DNA from: Marivita sp051251565 | GTDB lineage: Bacteria; Pseudomonadota; Alphaproteobacteria; Rhodobacterales; Rhodobacteraceae | Assembly (NCBI RefSeq): GCF_051251565.1 | Contig: NZ_JBPOFB010000001.1 | Span: 434,001 to 498,000 of the forward strand | Direction: 5' to 3' | DNA length: 64,000 bases | Shown: positions 7,676 to 16,277 of the stretch, in pieces | Position numbering within the stretch: the first letter of the stretch is position 1 | How the letters are laid out: the number at the start of each line of letters is the position of its first letter | Notes under the pieces: model-generated | Databases searched by the model: none | Told to the model about the DNA's origin: nothing | The model's input: the letters and a program-made list of their open reading frames with translations, nothing else | Translations under genes and position numbers: made by a program

Positions 7676-9085
7676 TCAGACACTTATCTGTTCGGGTGGG
7701 TGTATCAAAAGATCACGAAGGTGATGCATTGATGTCTCGAAGTGTTCGAGCGGGATTTGCGCGTTTATTGCAATCCGCACCGCATGCGGCGCACGCCCGT
7801 CGCGCAAGGCGAATTCATCGGCGGACCTGATCTGTATGCCGCGCGCTTCGGTGGCTCTGCAAAACGCAGCGGCACGCCAGCCTTGGGGCAGATGAAGCCA
7901 CAAAAACGGCACATCTTCCTGCCATGTCAGGTCATACGATCCAAGTGCGTTCACCGCCACGCGCACATAGGCGGCCATGCGTTCGCGGATTGCGACCATG
8001 ATGGCTTCGGTTTCGGGGTTTGTCAGAATGCTTTCGGCCACCTCGGCCAGCGGTTGCGCCAGCCCAAAGAACCCGTGTTCGGCGGTCTGGCGCAGTTCAG
8101 GGCCGCGCCCGCGCGGGGCCACCGCGAACCCAAGCCGCAAGGCAGGGGTCAGCACCTTGGAGATCGACGCGACATGCCATGTCCGTTCAGGGGCAAGGAT
8201 ACGGTAGCTGGGCGCGGCGTTGCTGGTGCGTCGGTAGCAATCGTCTTCGATGATCTGCACGTCCAAGGTCCGGCATATGTCCGCGATGGTCTGACGCCGG
8301 TCGCTCGGTGTGCTGACCAGGGTCGGATTGTGCACATCCGGCGATGTGCACAAGACCTGCGCGCCGGTTTGGCGGATCGCCTCTTCCAGCGCCTCGGGGA
8401 TTAGCCCGTTGTCGTCACTGGGCAGGCCAACCACCTCGACACGCAAAAGATCAGCGGCACGCCGGAACCCCGGATAGGCCAGTTCCTCGACGAGTATGGT
8501 GGGGGCAGGGCCACGCAATATGGTCTGAAGAATGACCCCAAGCCCACTTTGCGCGCCATGCACCAGAACCACGTCTTCTTCTTCAATCCGCCCCAGCGGG
8601 ATATGTCGCAGCCAATGAATGGCCGCCTCGCGCAAGGGTCGATACGCATCCCGCGTCGGATATTGCAAAAGCCGCTCAGGGGCAGTTTCGCCAATCCGGG
8701 CAAAGGCGTCCCGCAACAGCGCCACCTGACCAAGATCGGGCAATTGGGGGCTGGCCAGCGACAGCTTGCCGTCCTGTACCGGGATCGACACGTATTCGCG
8801 CGCCGGGACCGTCTGACCCATGTGTCGACGCGCCACAAACGTGCCGCGCCCGACTTCGGCGACAGCATGGCCTGCATGGGTCAACAACGTGTAGGCCCGC
8901 GCAACCGTACCCGGTGTGATCCCAAGCGACCATGCCAAGTCCCGCACCGGCGGCAACTTGTCCCCGACGGCCAAATCTCCGGCGCGGATCGCGGATTGTA
9001 TCGCGTCTGCCACACGCCGGTACTTGGGGCCACTGGCGGTTTGCGGCATGGCGACAATCTGGTCAGGTGAAATTGTATCCGACAC
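7676..9085 (-). CDS. MocR-type GntR/aminotransferase transcriptional regulator
   Basis: A 469-residue one-component regulator combining two domains. The N-terminus is a winged helix (PKYRRVADAIQSAIRAGDLA to about residue 90). The rest is a fold-type I aminotransferase domain with a PLP-lysine motif (SISKVLTPALRLGF). MocR proteins sense pyridoxal phosphate or amino compounds and usually control a neighbouring, often divergent gene. The frame begins with GTG at 9085, with ATG at 9049 as an alternative. It is divergent from a DUF1127 gene across a control region rich in TGTATCG repeats, so that gene is the likely target and autoregulation is likely. The effector is unknown. Confidence 0.9.
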   Translation of the reverse strand: MSDTISPDQIVAMPQTASGPKYRRVADAIQSAIRAGDLAVGDKLPPVRDLAWSLGITPGTVARAYTLLTHAGHAVAEVGRGTFVARRHMGQTVPAREYVSIPVQDGKLSLASPQLPDLGQVALLRDAFARIGETAPERLLQYPTRDAYRPLREAAIHWLRHIPLGRIEEEDVVLVHGAQSGLGVILQTILRGPAPTILVEELAYPGFRRAADLLRVEVVGLPSDDNGLIPEALEEAIRQTGAQVLCTSPDVHNPTLVSTPSDRRQTIADICRTLDVQIIEDDCYRRTSNAAPSYRILAPERTWHVASISKVLTPALRLGFAVAPRGRGPELRQTAEHGFFGLAQPLAEVAESILTNPETEAIMVAIRERMAAYVRVAVNALGSYDLTWQEDVPFLWLHLPQGWRAAAFCRATEARGIQIRSADEFALRDGRAPHAVRIAINAQIPLEHFETSMHHLRDLLIHPPEQISV

Positions 9086-9114
9086 AATCTTTCTCTAGAT
9101 CGTTACATGACTCG

Positions 9115-9183
9115 AATGTATCGCTTTTTGTATCGCAATAGCAAGATATCTGTTGCGATACTCATTAATTGTGTCGATACATT
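9115..9183. promoter_or_regulatory. Nested inverted repeats, candidate MocR operator
   Basis: Two perfect 9-bp inverted repeats are nested: AATGTATCG (9115-9123) with CGATACATT (9175-9183), and GTATCGCAA (9130-9138) with TTGCGATAC (9153-9161). TGTATCGC also occurs as a direct repeat at 9117 and 9129, 12 bp apart. MocR regulators of the PdxR/GabR type usually bind such mixed direct and inverted sites. The block fills the space between the divergent regulator and the DUF1127 gene. Confidence 0.75.
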
Positions 9184-9197
9184 TGAGGAGCACACCC

Positions 9198-9425
9198 ATG
9201 ACACTCGCAACCCATGCCCCGCAGATCGCCTTTCTTGGCGGACAGTCCACGCTGTCGCCGCTGGCTGTTGTGGCGTTGCGCGTCGCGGTGACACTCACAA
9301 AATGGTCCATTCGCCGCCGCACGCGGGACCAGCTCAAACACCTGGATGATCACCTGCTGCGTGACATCGGACTGGATCGGTTGACTGCCCAAAGGGAGGC
9401 CAATCGTAAGTTCTGGCGGGTGTAA
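9198..9425 (+). CDS. DUF1127 domain protein
   Basis: A 75-residue basic protein. Its C-terminal half matches the DUF1127 pattern (LKHLDDHLLRDIGLDRLTAQ, then REANRKFW). The N-terminal half is hydrophobic (LSPLAVVALRVAVTL). Small DUF1127 proteins in alphaproteobacteria have been linked to RNA turnover and phosphate or carbon metabolism, but the role here is open. ATG at 9198 has a strong GAGGAG site. It lies just downstream of the nested repeats, suggesting control by the divergent MocR protein, and is closed by a strong terminator. Confidence 0.85.
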   Translation: MTLATHAPQIAFLGGQSTLSPLAVVALRVAVTLTKWSIRRRTRDQLKHLDDHLLRDIGLDRLTAQREANRKFWRV

Positions 9426-9455
9426 ATCCCTGCACCTGTCAGACCTCTTCCACTG

Positions 9456-9489
9456 GGGCGCAAAGACCGTCTTTGCGCCCTTTTTTTTG
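9456..9489 (+). terminator. Intrinsic terminator after DUF1127 gene
   Basis: GGGCGCAAAGAC pairs with TCTTTGCGCCC and is followed by at least eight T residues, 30 bases after the DUF1127 stop. It is the strongest-looking terminator in the window. Confidence 0.95.
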
Positions 9490-9545
9490 TGGTCGTGCCT
9501 GTAACTGCCCGAATGTGCCAGTTTGCACAGGTGCCCGTGTCGGGA

Positions 9546-11054
9546 TCACCCGTTGTAAAGAATGCCCCAACGGTCAAGCAGCCGCTGTTGCAGCTTGCGG
9601 GCCTGCGCGTTGTAGGTCTTGCCGCCGGGTGGGCTTTCGCGCTCTTCGCGGCTCAGCGCGTCGCGCCTTTGAAGATCTGCCGAGAAATACGCAAACGCCA
9701 ATTCGGTGCCGTCAGGCAGGTCGATGAACCCGCCAAGCCCGCTGACGAAATTCAACGTCCCGGTTTTGGCATGCACTTTGACGGGGTGGTCTTCGATCAC
9801 CGTCCGGTCTTCTGTCCGCAGCGGATGCGCCCTCAGCAGCGGCTTCACCCCGATCGACGCCCGCGCAGCGATCAGCGCCTTGACCATATCGCGCGCCGAC
9901 AGGCGGCTGTCATCGCCAAGCCCGGAGTGATCCTCCAGCGCAACCGACGACATCTCCAGCTTGTCCTTGGCCCAAGCGTTCATCGCCTCTGCCGACTCCT
10001 TCAGCGATCTCGCCTGTCCCAAACGCGCGACTGTGGTTGTCATGCCAACGCATTCGGCCGTGATATTGGTGGAAAACTTTAGCATATCGCGCAGGATGAT
10101 CCGCAAGGGCGCACTTTCATGCGTCAGGATCGGTGTGGCCGATGCGGGCAGGGCCTCGGGAAATTCGGGTGCCTTGAGGACAATCCCGTTGGACCGCGCG
10201 AGGATCTGAAACACCTCTGCCGCATAGCGTCCGGGTTTGCGCACCGGCAACCACCGTGCCCCGTTGCGCCCCAACGCCTCACGCGCCACCGTCCATTTGT
10301 CAAACGTGCCGCCATCGGCATAGGTGTAGATTGGATATCCGCGCGCTTCGATCGTCATGCGCGCGGCGCGCACCTCGGGGCGCAGCGTGGCGGACCGCGC
10401 ATCCATCGACACCGCATAGCCGTTTCCATTGCGCTGCCATTCGAAATGCACCCGGTTGAAGTTGAGGTTCAGCCCCGAAATGCCCGGATTGTACCCCACC
10501 TGATAAGGCTGTTCGCTGTCGATCCCGTCCAGTAGCGGCAACGCCCGGTCCCAGACCAGAAACCGCCCCGTGACCTCGGTCAGGCCAGCCTCTTCGCGCA
10601 GCCGCTTGGCCATGCCCGCAATCGCGTCCGTGTCCAGCGTCGGATCACCCCCACCGGCCAGTATCAAATCACCGTCCAGCCGCCCGTTCACGATGGGGGC
10701 AGTGCCCAAAACACGGGTTTCAAAGTGATATCCCGGTCCCAGAACATCCAGCGCGTAACACGCGGTCAACGCCTTTGCCACGCTGGCAGGGGGCAGGGCG
10801 CGCAGCGGGTTGTGCGATTCAAGAACCAGCCCGGTTTTGACATCCGCCACCTGAACGCTGACAAGGCCGGGAATGCCGGATTGCGCGATCAATTCGCTGA
10901 TCGGTGCCTGATAGGTCTTGAGAAGATCAGCCGCCCGCGCCGTGGGTCGCACCGAGGCAAGCGGCGCAAGCGCAGATTGTGCAGCGGCGGTCTGCGCAAC
11001 GGCAACCGCAGCGAGACCCCCAAGTAATGCGCGCCGTGAAATATCCCGTGTCAT
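9546..11054 (-). CDS. dacB: D-alanyl-D-alanine carboxypeptidase/endopeptidase (PBP4 class)
   Basis: A class C low-molecular-weight penicillin-binding protein of about 502 residues that trims or cuts peptidoglycan peptides in the periplasm. The three active-site motifs are present: SVAK in LPPASVAKALT, SxN as STNITAE, and KTGT in VHAKTGTLNF. The N-terminus looks like a twin-arginine-type signal (DISRRALLGGLAAVAV, then AQTAAAQSA). The ATG at 11054 places the arginine pair near the start; an in-frame ATG at 11075 is possible. It lies downstream of nadD on the same strand, with 103 bp between. Confidence 0.93.
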   Translation of the reverse strand: MTRDISRRALLGGLAAVAVAQTAAAQSALAPLASVRPTARAADLLKTYQAPISELIAQSGIPGLVSVQVADVKTGLVLESHNPLRALPPASVAKALTACYALDVLGPGYHFETRVLGTAPIVNGRLDGDLILAGGGDPTLDTDAIAGMAKRLREEAGLTEVTGRFLVWDRALPLLDGIDSEQPYQVGYNPGISGLNLNFNRVHFEWQRNGNGYAVSMDARSATLRPEVRAARMTIEARGYPIYTYADGGTFDKWTVAREALGRNGARWLPVRKPGRYAAEVFQILARSNGIVLKAPEFPEALPASATPILTHESAPLRIILRDMLKFSTNITAECVGMTTTVARLGQARSLKESAEAMNAWAKDKLEMSSVALEDHSGLGDDSRLSARDMVKALIAARASIGVKPLLRAHPLRTEDRTVIEDHPVKVHAKTGTLNFVSGLGGFIDLPDGTELAFAYFSADLQRRDALSREERESPPGGKTYNAQARKLQQRLLDRWGILYNG

Positions 11055-11157
11055 GGCGCGATCTAACCTGACCAATTGCCGACTGACAAGAACACGCTTT
11101 GGTGAGGATCGACGACACGTTGCCCCATGGGCGCGCGGTGCAATCTGACCGTGTGCG

Positions 11158-11772
11158 TCAGGTGGGCGACCCGCCCTGCCACACCCCCGCCGCCCGAAGC
11201 GCGGTCGAACTCACGGGCATCATCGGCATGTTCACAAAACACCACGCCGGTGCGGCACAATCGGCAAGAAGATGCGACGCAGAGCCGGGTAAATGCGCCT
11301 GCCTGTATTGTCGCGCGGTGCGCGAATGCAGCCCCGATTGCCGCCACCCCGGTCGGGCCAAAACGCCCAAAGGTAAGGAGTGCAGGATGTCTTCCCAGCG
11401 TTCCCAACGGTGGAACTGCTGAAGGTTGTCCGCCCCCATCAGCCAGACGAACTTCACACCCCGGTACTCGGCGTGGAGCGCCGCGACGGTTTCGGCGGTA
11501 TAGCGCGTGCCGATCTGCGCCTCATAGTCGCTGACGATCACCCGAGGGTCGGTCACAACATCGCGGGCACGGGCCAAACGGCTGTCCAGAGGCGCAGGCC
11601 CCCGCGTCTTGAGAGGGTTGCCCGGCGACACCAGCCAGATCACCCGATCCAGCGAAAACCGCCGCAGCGCCACATCCGTCAGATGCACATGGCCCTTGTG
11701 GGCGGGATCAAACGATCCCCCCAAAAGCCCGACCCGCATACCGGGGCGCAAATGAAACCGGGCGGAGGCCAA
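11158..11772 (-). CDS. nadD: Nicotinate-nucleotide adenylyltransferase
   Basis: NadD converts nicotinate mononucleotide and ATP to deamido-NAD in NAD synthesis. The nucleotidyltransferase signature GLLGGSFDPAHKGHVHLT is near the N-terminus. WLVSPGNPLK, the MGADNLQQFHRW stretch and the C-terminal MPMMPVSSTALR match the family. The 204-residue frame uses TTG at 11772, three bases after the upstream crotonase stop. This start gives the short N-terminal extension usual in Rhodobacteraceae; the first ATG (11739) would begin directly at the nucleotide-binding strand. Confidence 0.92.
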   Translation of the reverse strand: MASARFHLRPGMRVGLLGGSFDPAHKGHVHLTDVALRRFSLDRVIWLVSPGNPLKTRGPAPLDSRLARARDVVTDPRVIVSDYEAQIGTRYTAETVAALHAEYRGVKFVWLMGADNLQQFHRWERWEDILHSLPLGVLARPGWRQSGLHSRTARQYRQAHLPGSASHLLADCAAPAWCFVNMPMMPVSSTALRAAGVWQGGSPT

Positions 11773-11775
11773 ACG

Positions 11776-12561
11776 CTACTGCGACCACTCGGGAGGGCGT
11801 TTTTCAAGGAACGCGGCAATGCCTTCCTCGGTGTCGCGGTACAGCATGTTCTCGACCATCACATCGCCGGTATAGGCATAGGCGTCATCAAGGCTCATCT
11901 GCATCTGGTCATAGAACGCCGATTTGCCGATCTTGACGGCAGCACCCAGCTTGCCCGCGACCAGCCGCGCCATTTCGGACGTGGCGCGCGCCAGATCGGC
12001 CTCGGGCACAACTGTGTTGACCAGCCCCAACGTCTCGGCGCGGTGGGCGTCGATAAATTGGCCCGTCACCAGCATCTCGAACGCCTGCTTGCGCGGAATG
12101 TTGCGCGACAGCGCCACCATCGGCGTCGAACAAAACAGCCCGATATTCACGCCATTGACCCCGAACCGTGTGCCTTCGGCGGCGACAGCCATGTCGCAGG
12201 ATGCAACCAATTGGCACCCGGCGGCTGTTGCGATCCCGTGCACCTGCGCGATCACCGGTTGCGGCAACCGCTGCACCCCGGTCATCACCCGCGCACAGCG
12301 GTCAAACAAATCCTTGAAATACGCCTTGCCACCATCCTCGGCCTGACGCCCCGCCGTCATCTGCTTAAGATCATGCCCCGCGCAAAACGCCTTGCCCGCG
12401 CCCGAGATCACGACAACCCGCGTACCCTGATCCTTGTGCAACGCGTCAATCTGGTCTTGCAGCGCGGCCAGCATTTCTTCGGACAGCGCATTCAACCGCT
12501 CTGGCGCGTTCATGTGCAAATGACACACCCCATCCGCGTCGTGACGTTCAAGGATTTTCAT
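11776..12561 (-). CDS. Enoyl-CoA hydratase/isomerase family protein
   Basis: A 261-residue crotonase-fold protein. The oxyanion-hole regions are AFCAGHDLKQM and VHGIATAAGCQLVASCDMAV, typical of enoyl-CoA hydratases. The N-terminal strand (MNAPERLNALSEEMLAAL) and the C-terminal LEKRPPEWSQ also fit. ATG at 12561 has a GGAGGA site; the longer open frame upstream lacks one. It is directly followed by nadD, but the functional link is unclear. The substrate cannot be told from sequence. A divergent thioesterase gene starts 57 bp away, so both may belong to acyl-CoA metabolism. Confidence 0.9.
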   Translation of the reverse strand: MKILERHDADGVCHLHMNAPERLNALSEEMLAALQDQIDALHKDQGTRVVVISGAGKAFCAGHDLKQMTAGRQAEDGGKAYFKDLFDRCARVMTGVQRLPQPVIAQVHGIATAAGCQLVASCDMAVAAEGTRFGVNGVNIGLFCSTPMVALSRNIPRKQAFEMLVTGQFIDAHRAETLGLVNTVVPEADLARATSEMARLVAGKLGAAVKIGKSAFYDQMQMSLDDAYAYTGDVMVENMLYRDTEEGIAAFLEKRPPEWSQ

Positions 12562-12617
12562 CTTGTCCTCCCAGTGACTTGACGCAACTCTAGCCATTCA
12601 GGGCAGCGGAGGAAAGC

Positions 12618-13046
12618 ATGGCACTCAAAGTTCCGGCACAGGAAATGGCAACATTTCTCGAAGAGGTGTTTCCACAAGTCAAAGGCATGTTTGGGATCGA
12701 CCATCTGGCGGAAGACCGGCTGGTGATGCGCCTGCACGCCAGCGAACAACATCTGCGTCCCGGAGGGACCGTATCCGGCCCCGCAATGTTCAGCCTGGCT
12801 GATGTGGCGGCTTATGTTGCCACGATGGCCCGGATCGGCAAAGAAGCGCTGGCCGTGACCACCAATTGTTCGATTGATTTCATGCGCAAACCCGCAGCCG
12901 GGGCGGATGTCATCGCCCATGCCAAGGTTCTCAAACTTGGGAGGTCGCTTAGTGTGATCGACGTGCTGCTCTATTCCGAAGGCCAGCCAGACCCGGTGGC
13001 ACGGGCCACGCTGACCTATTCTCTCCCCCCCAAACGCCCGGGTTGA
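12618..13046 (+). CDS. PaaI-type hotdog-fold thioesterase
   Basis: A 142-residue protein of the hotdog fold. The central helix region is RPGGTVSGPAMFSLADVAAY, where the PaaI-type catalytic HGG is changed to PGGTVSG, and strands follow at LAVTTNCSIDFMRKP and LSVIDVLLYSEG. It probably hydrolyses an acyl-CoA thioester, although the altered motif leaves activity uncertain. ATG at 12618 has a GGAGGAAAG site. It is divergent from the crotonase gene and converges on the TerB-like gene. Confidence 0.82.
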   Translation: MALKVPAQEMATFLEEVFPQVKGMFGIDHLAEDRLVMRLHASEQHLRPGGTVSGPAMFSLADVAAYVATMARIGKEALAVTTNCSIDFMRKPAAGADVIAHAKVLKLGRSLSVIDVLLYSEGQPDPVARATLTYSLPPKRPG

Positions 13047-13478
13047 TCACACCCGCATATGCCGGGCGCGCGCGCCGCGCTCGATCGCTGCGGCATGCAA
13101 CCGGTCCAGCGCCAGCTCGTAGCGGATTTCTTCAAGAAGGCGCAGTTCGGTTTCGTTCAACGTCCCGTCTGCGGCGGCCACATCACAGGCCAGCGCATAG
13201 GCTGTCTCGAAAAGGCGGTCCGGCAGGTTGTCGCGGATCAGACCGAACAGCGCATCCAGCCCGTCTTCCTGTTCAAACAGGTCGAACACCAACGCCGACA
13301 TATCGCGAATCCGCGCTTCGTCATATTCGGCAAAGATCGGCAGGTTGTTCACGGCGGACGTGATCTTGACCAATTCGGCGGTGCGAATGTCCTCATCCGA
13401 CACGGAAACCGCAATCATCAGGGCCACAAGGCAATCCTGCGGGCTAAGCGGGTGGGGGGCGGTATCGGGCACGAGCAT
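13047..13478 (-). CDS. TerB-like (tellurite resistance TerB family) protein
   Basis: A 143-residue all-helical protein resembling the TerB domain. Helices DCLVALMIAVSVSDEDIRTA and ALACDVAAADGTLNETELRL form the two pseudo-repeats with acidic clusters that can bind metal. The usual name does not prove a role in tellurite resistance; many TerB proteins are general stress or membrane-associated factors. The start at 13478 (MLVPDTAPHPLSPQD) fits the family, although its ribosome-binding site is weak; the frame stays open to 13562. It converges with the thioesterase gene, the stops being adjacent. Confidence 0.78.
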   Translation of the reverse strand: MLVPDTAPHPLSPQDCLVALMIAVSVSDEDIRTAELVKITSAVNNLPIFAEYDEARIRDMSALVFDLFEQEDGLDALFGLIRDNLPDRLFETAYALACDVAAADGTLNETELRLLEEIRYELALDRLHAAAIERGARARHMRV

Positions 13479-13598
13479 CGCTTTCTGGGTTAGGGCTTTG
13501 ACTGCCAACTTATTGACCCGCCCGCGCCCCCGCAATAGGGAGTGATTTTTGAACGCATGCACATTCCCGTGCGGTGCCCATCCCGGAGTAAAAGAGCA

Positions 13599-15176
13599 AT
13601 GTCCGATCTGCGCGAAGCTGCAATGACCTCAAAGGCCTGGCCCTTTGAAGAGGCGCGTCGGTTGCTCAAACGCTACGAAAAAGCGCCACCCGAAAAGGGG
13701 TATGTGCTGTTTGAGACAGGCTACGGCCCGTCCGGTCTGCCCCATATCGGCACTTTCGGCGAAGTTGCGCGCACCACGATGATCCAACGCGCATTCGAGG
13801 TTATTTCGGACATCCCGACCAAGTTGATCTGCTTTTCCGACGATCTGGACGGTATGCGCAAAGTGCCGGGCAATGTGCCCAACCCCGAAATGCTGCGCGA
13901 ACACCTGCAACGGCCCCTGACCGATGTTCCGGACCCGTTCGGCACCCACGACAGCTTTGGCGCGCACAACAACGCGATGCTGAACCGCTTTCTGGACACG
14001 TTTGGATTCGAATACGAATTCATCTCCTCCACCGAATTCTACCGTGCGGGCAAATTTGACGAGGTGCTGCTGCGCGCGGCGGAACGCTATGACGCGGTGA
14101 TGGAGGTCATGCTGAAATCCCTGCGTGATGAACGCCGCGAGACCTATTCGATCTTCCTGCCCATCCACCCGGAAACCGGGCGGGTGATGTATGTCCCGAT
14201 GAAACATGTGGATGCCAAGAACGGCACCATCACCTTTGACGATGAGGACGGCAAGGAATGGACCCTTCCCGTCACCGGCGGCAACGTGAAACTTCAGTGG
14301 AAACCCGATTTCGGTGCGCGCTGGGCGGCGCTGGATGTGGACTTCGAGATGTATGGCAAGGATCACAGCACCAATACGCCGATCTATGACCGCATTTGCG
14401 AGATCCTCGGCGGCCGCAAGCCCGAGCATTTCACCTATGAACTCTTCCTTGATGCCGACGGCCATAAGATCTCCAAAACCACCGGCAATGGCGTGTCCAT
14501 TGACGAATGGCTGACATACGCCAGCACCGAATCGCTGTCCTATTTCATGTATCTCAAGCCCAAGACGGCCAAGCGGATGCATTTCGATGTGATCCCCAAG
14601 GCGGTTGACGAATACCACCAGCAATTGCGCGCTTACCCGACCCAAGACGCGGCCCAGCAGGTCAACAACCCGGTGTGGCATATCCATTCGGGCGACGTGC
14701 CTGCGTCCAAAATGGTTGTGCCGTTCTCGATGCTCCTGAACCTCGCTTCTGCCGCCGGGGCCGAGGAAAAGGGCGCGATGTGGGGCTTTATCCAACGCTA
14801 CGCGCCCGACGCCACGCCCGAGACAAACCCGGACATGGATCAGGCCGCGGGCTTTGCCGTGCGCTATTACAACGACTTTGTGAAACCCACGAAAACCTTC
14901 CGCGCACCAAACGACACCGAACGTGCCGCGATGGAAGACCTTGCCGCACGGCTTGGCGCGCATGACGGCCCCACCGACGACGAGACGCTGCAAACCATTG
15001 TCTTTGCCGTCGGCAAGGACCACGGGTTCGACCCGCTGCGCGACTGGTTCAAGGCGCTCTACGAGGTGCTTCTGGGCCAATCCCAAGGCCCGCGTTTCGG
15101 CGGATTCATCGCGCTGTATGGCGTGGATGAGACCGTTGCGCTCATCCACAAAGGCTTGGCCGGCGACCTGGCATAG
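13599..15176 (+). CDS. lysS: Lysyl-tRNA synthetase, class I
   Basis: A 525-residue class I enzyme that charges tRNA-Lys, unrelated in fold to the common class II LysRS. The class I HIGH signature is GLPHIGTF (residues 47-54) and the KMSKS loop is KISKTTGNG. The central domain (FSDDLDGMRKVPGNVPN) and C-terminal helical anticodon-binding part are complete. ATG at 13599 follows GGAGTAAAAGAGCA; the upstream open stretch is not family sequence. Class I LysRS is standard in archaea and in many alphaproteobacteria. It is followed by a DUF4864 gene. Confidence 0.97.
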   Translation: MSDLREAAMTSKAWPFEEARRLLKRYEKAPPEKGYVLFETGYGPSGLPHIGTFGEVARTTMIQRAFEVISDIPTKLICFSDDLDGMRKVPGNVPNPEMLREHLQRPLTDVPDPFGTHDSFGAHNNAMLNRFLDTFGFEYEFISSTEFYRAGKFDEVLLRAAERYDAVMEVMLKSLRDERRETYSIFLPIHPETGRVMYVPMKHVDAKNGTITFDDEDGKEWTLPVTGGNVKLQWKPDFGARWAALDVDFEMYGKDHSTNTPIYDRICEILGGRKPEHFTYELFLDADGHKISKTTGNGVSIDEWLTYASTESLSYFMYLKPKTAKRMHFDVIPKAVDEYHQQLRAYPTQDAAQQVNNPVWHIHSGDVPASKMVVPFSMLLNLASAAGAEEKGAMWGFIQRYAPDATPETNPDMDQAAGFAVRYYNDFVKPTKTFRAPNDTERAAMEDLAARLGAHDGPTDDETLQTIVFAVGKDHGFDPLRDWFKALYEVLLGQSQGPRFGGFIALYGVDETVALIHKGLAGDLA

Positions 15177-15239
15177 GATGGGCATTTTGCCCCGCACGGG
15201 TTTTGCACTAACTTTCGCATGACACCGAAAGGGGACACC

Positions 15240-15656
15240 ATGCGCAGACTCATCACCGGACTGACACTTGCCCTGTCGATGGCGGGCACGCTTTGGGCGC
15301 AAGACGTTCTTGCACCGGAACCCGCCATTGAAAACACCATCCAAAGCCAGATCGACGCGTTCCTCAAAGACGATTTTACCACCGCTTTCACCTTTGCCAG
15401 CCCGAACCTGCGCACCATGTTCCGCACACCGGAAAACTTTGGCGCGATGGTCAAACAAGGCTACCCGATGGTCTGGCGGCCCGATGATGTGCGCTTTGGC
15501 GACCTGCGCTCGATCGCGGGCGGGCTATACCAAATGGTGATCGTCACCGATGCGGCAGGCAACCTGCATTACCTTGATTACCGGATGGAACAGATCGACG
15601 GCGTGTGGCGCATCGCAGGCGTGCAAATCTTGCAGGCACCCGAAGTCGCAGCGTGA
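15240..15656 (+). CDS. DUF4864 domain secreted protein
   Basis: A 138-residue exported protein. The signal peptide is MRRLITGLTLALSMAGTLWA, and the mature part (TIQSQIDAFLKDDFTTAFTF, FRTPENFGAMV, YPMVWRPDDVRFGDL) matches DUF4864, a domain common in Rhodobacteraceae. The fold is probably NTF2/SnoaL-like, but no activity is known. ATG at 15240 has an AAGGGG site; an ATG at 15219 lacks one. It lies 63 bp behind lysS and may share its transcript. Confidence 0.82.
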   Translation: MRRLITGLTLALSMAGTLWAQDVLAPEPAIENTIQSQIDAFLKDDFTTAFTFASPNLRTMFRTPENFGAMVKQGYPMVWRPDDVRFGDLRSIAGGLYQMVIVTDAAGNLHYLDYRMEQIDGVWRIAGVQILQAPEVAA

Positions 15657-15689
15657 CAGTGTGTTCTGTCAATGGAACGCCGCGATGTG

Positions 15690-16181
15690 TTACCGCACCG
15701 GCACCTCCAGGTCGTCAGCGTCCAAGACATAGGCCTTGCCAAACCCACCATTGAGATGCGCCCCCAAGGGCGCAAACCGCACCAAGGCGAAATCGGCAAA
15801 CCCGATATAGAGCTTGGCTTTCGGCTGTTTGCTAAGAAACGCCTGCGCCAATGCCGCGTGATCCGCATCCCCATGCCGGACAAACGACGCCTCGGCCCGC
15901 AGGCTCAGACGCGGATGGGTCAGCGGATCGCCCTTGCCGGTCGGCTCCCCGATCAACAACGCGCATACCGGATCATGCGTCAACGCAGCGCTGTGGTGGC
16001 TCAGGTCTGACACAAGGCTCAAAGGTAGGCCCTCCGGCCCCGCCACCAACGCAATGCGGCTGATCATCGGAGAACCGCTGTCTGGATCACGATAGGCCAA
16101 ACCCGCAAACCGGGCGGCGTCGATCAGCCCACGCGCAAGGGTGCGGGCATCGTCATCAACGGGGCGCATGGGGGATTTCAT
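15690..16181 (-). CDS. Pyridoxamine 5'-phosphate oxidase-like (HugZ-type) FMN-binding protein
   Basis: A 163-residue split-barrel protein. ALARGLIDAARFAGLAYRDP and SPMISRIALVAGPEGLPLSL are typical of the PNPOx-like, heme-utilisation HugZ-like group. SDLSHHSAALTHDPVCALLI and RLSLRAEASFV form the flavin or heme-binding barrel. It lacks the DUF2470 C-terminal extension of full HugZ proteins. Heme degradation or flavin-linked reduction is possible but not shown. ATG at 16181 is preferred over 16193 by similarity of the N-terminus. It is divergent from parA. Confidence 0.78.
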   Translation of the reverse strand: MKSPMRPVDDDARTLARGLIDAARFAGLAYRDPDSGSPMISRIALVAGPEGLPLSLVSDLSHHSAALTHDPVCALLIGEPTGKGDPLTHPRLSLRAEASFVRHGDADHAALAQAFLSKQPKAKLYIGFADFALVRFAPLGAHLNGGFGKAYVLDADDLEVPVR

Positions 16182-16277
16182 ACAACGCACCATAGCATCC
16201 GCACCGCGTGTGGCAATTTTCTATGCTGCACCTGCATCATAACCCTGTACCCTCTGGCCGAATCGAAGGAACGCACC

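Noticed and set aside
13542..13598. Upstream extension of lysS by 19 codons
   Set aside because: The extra residues are Arg-rich and not part of the family, whereas the ATG at 13599 has a GGAG ribosome-binding site.
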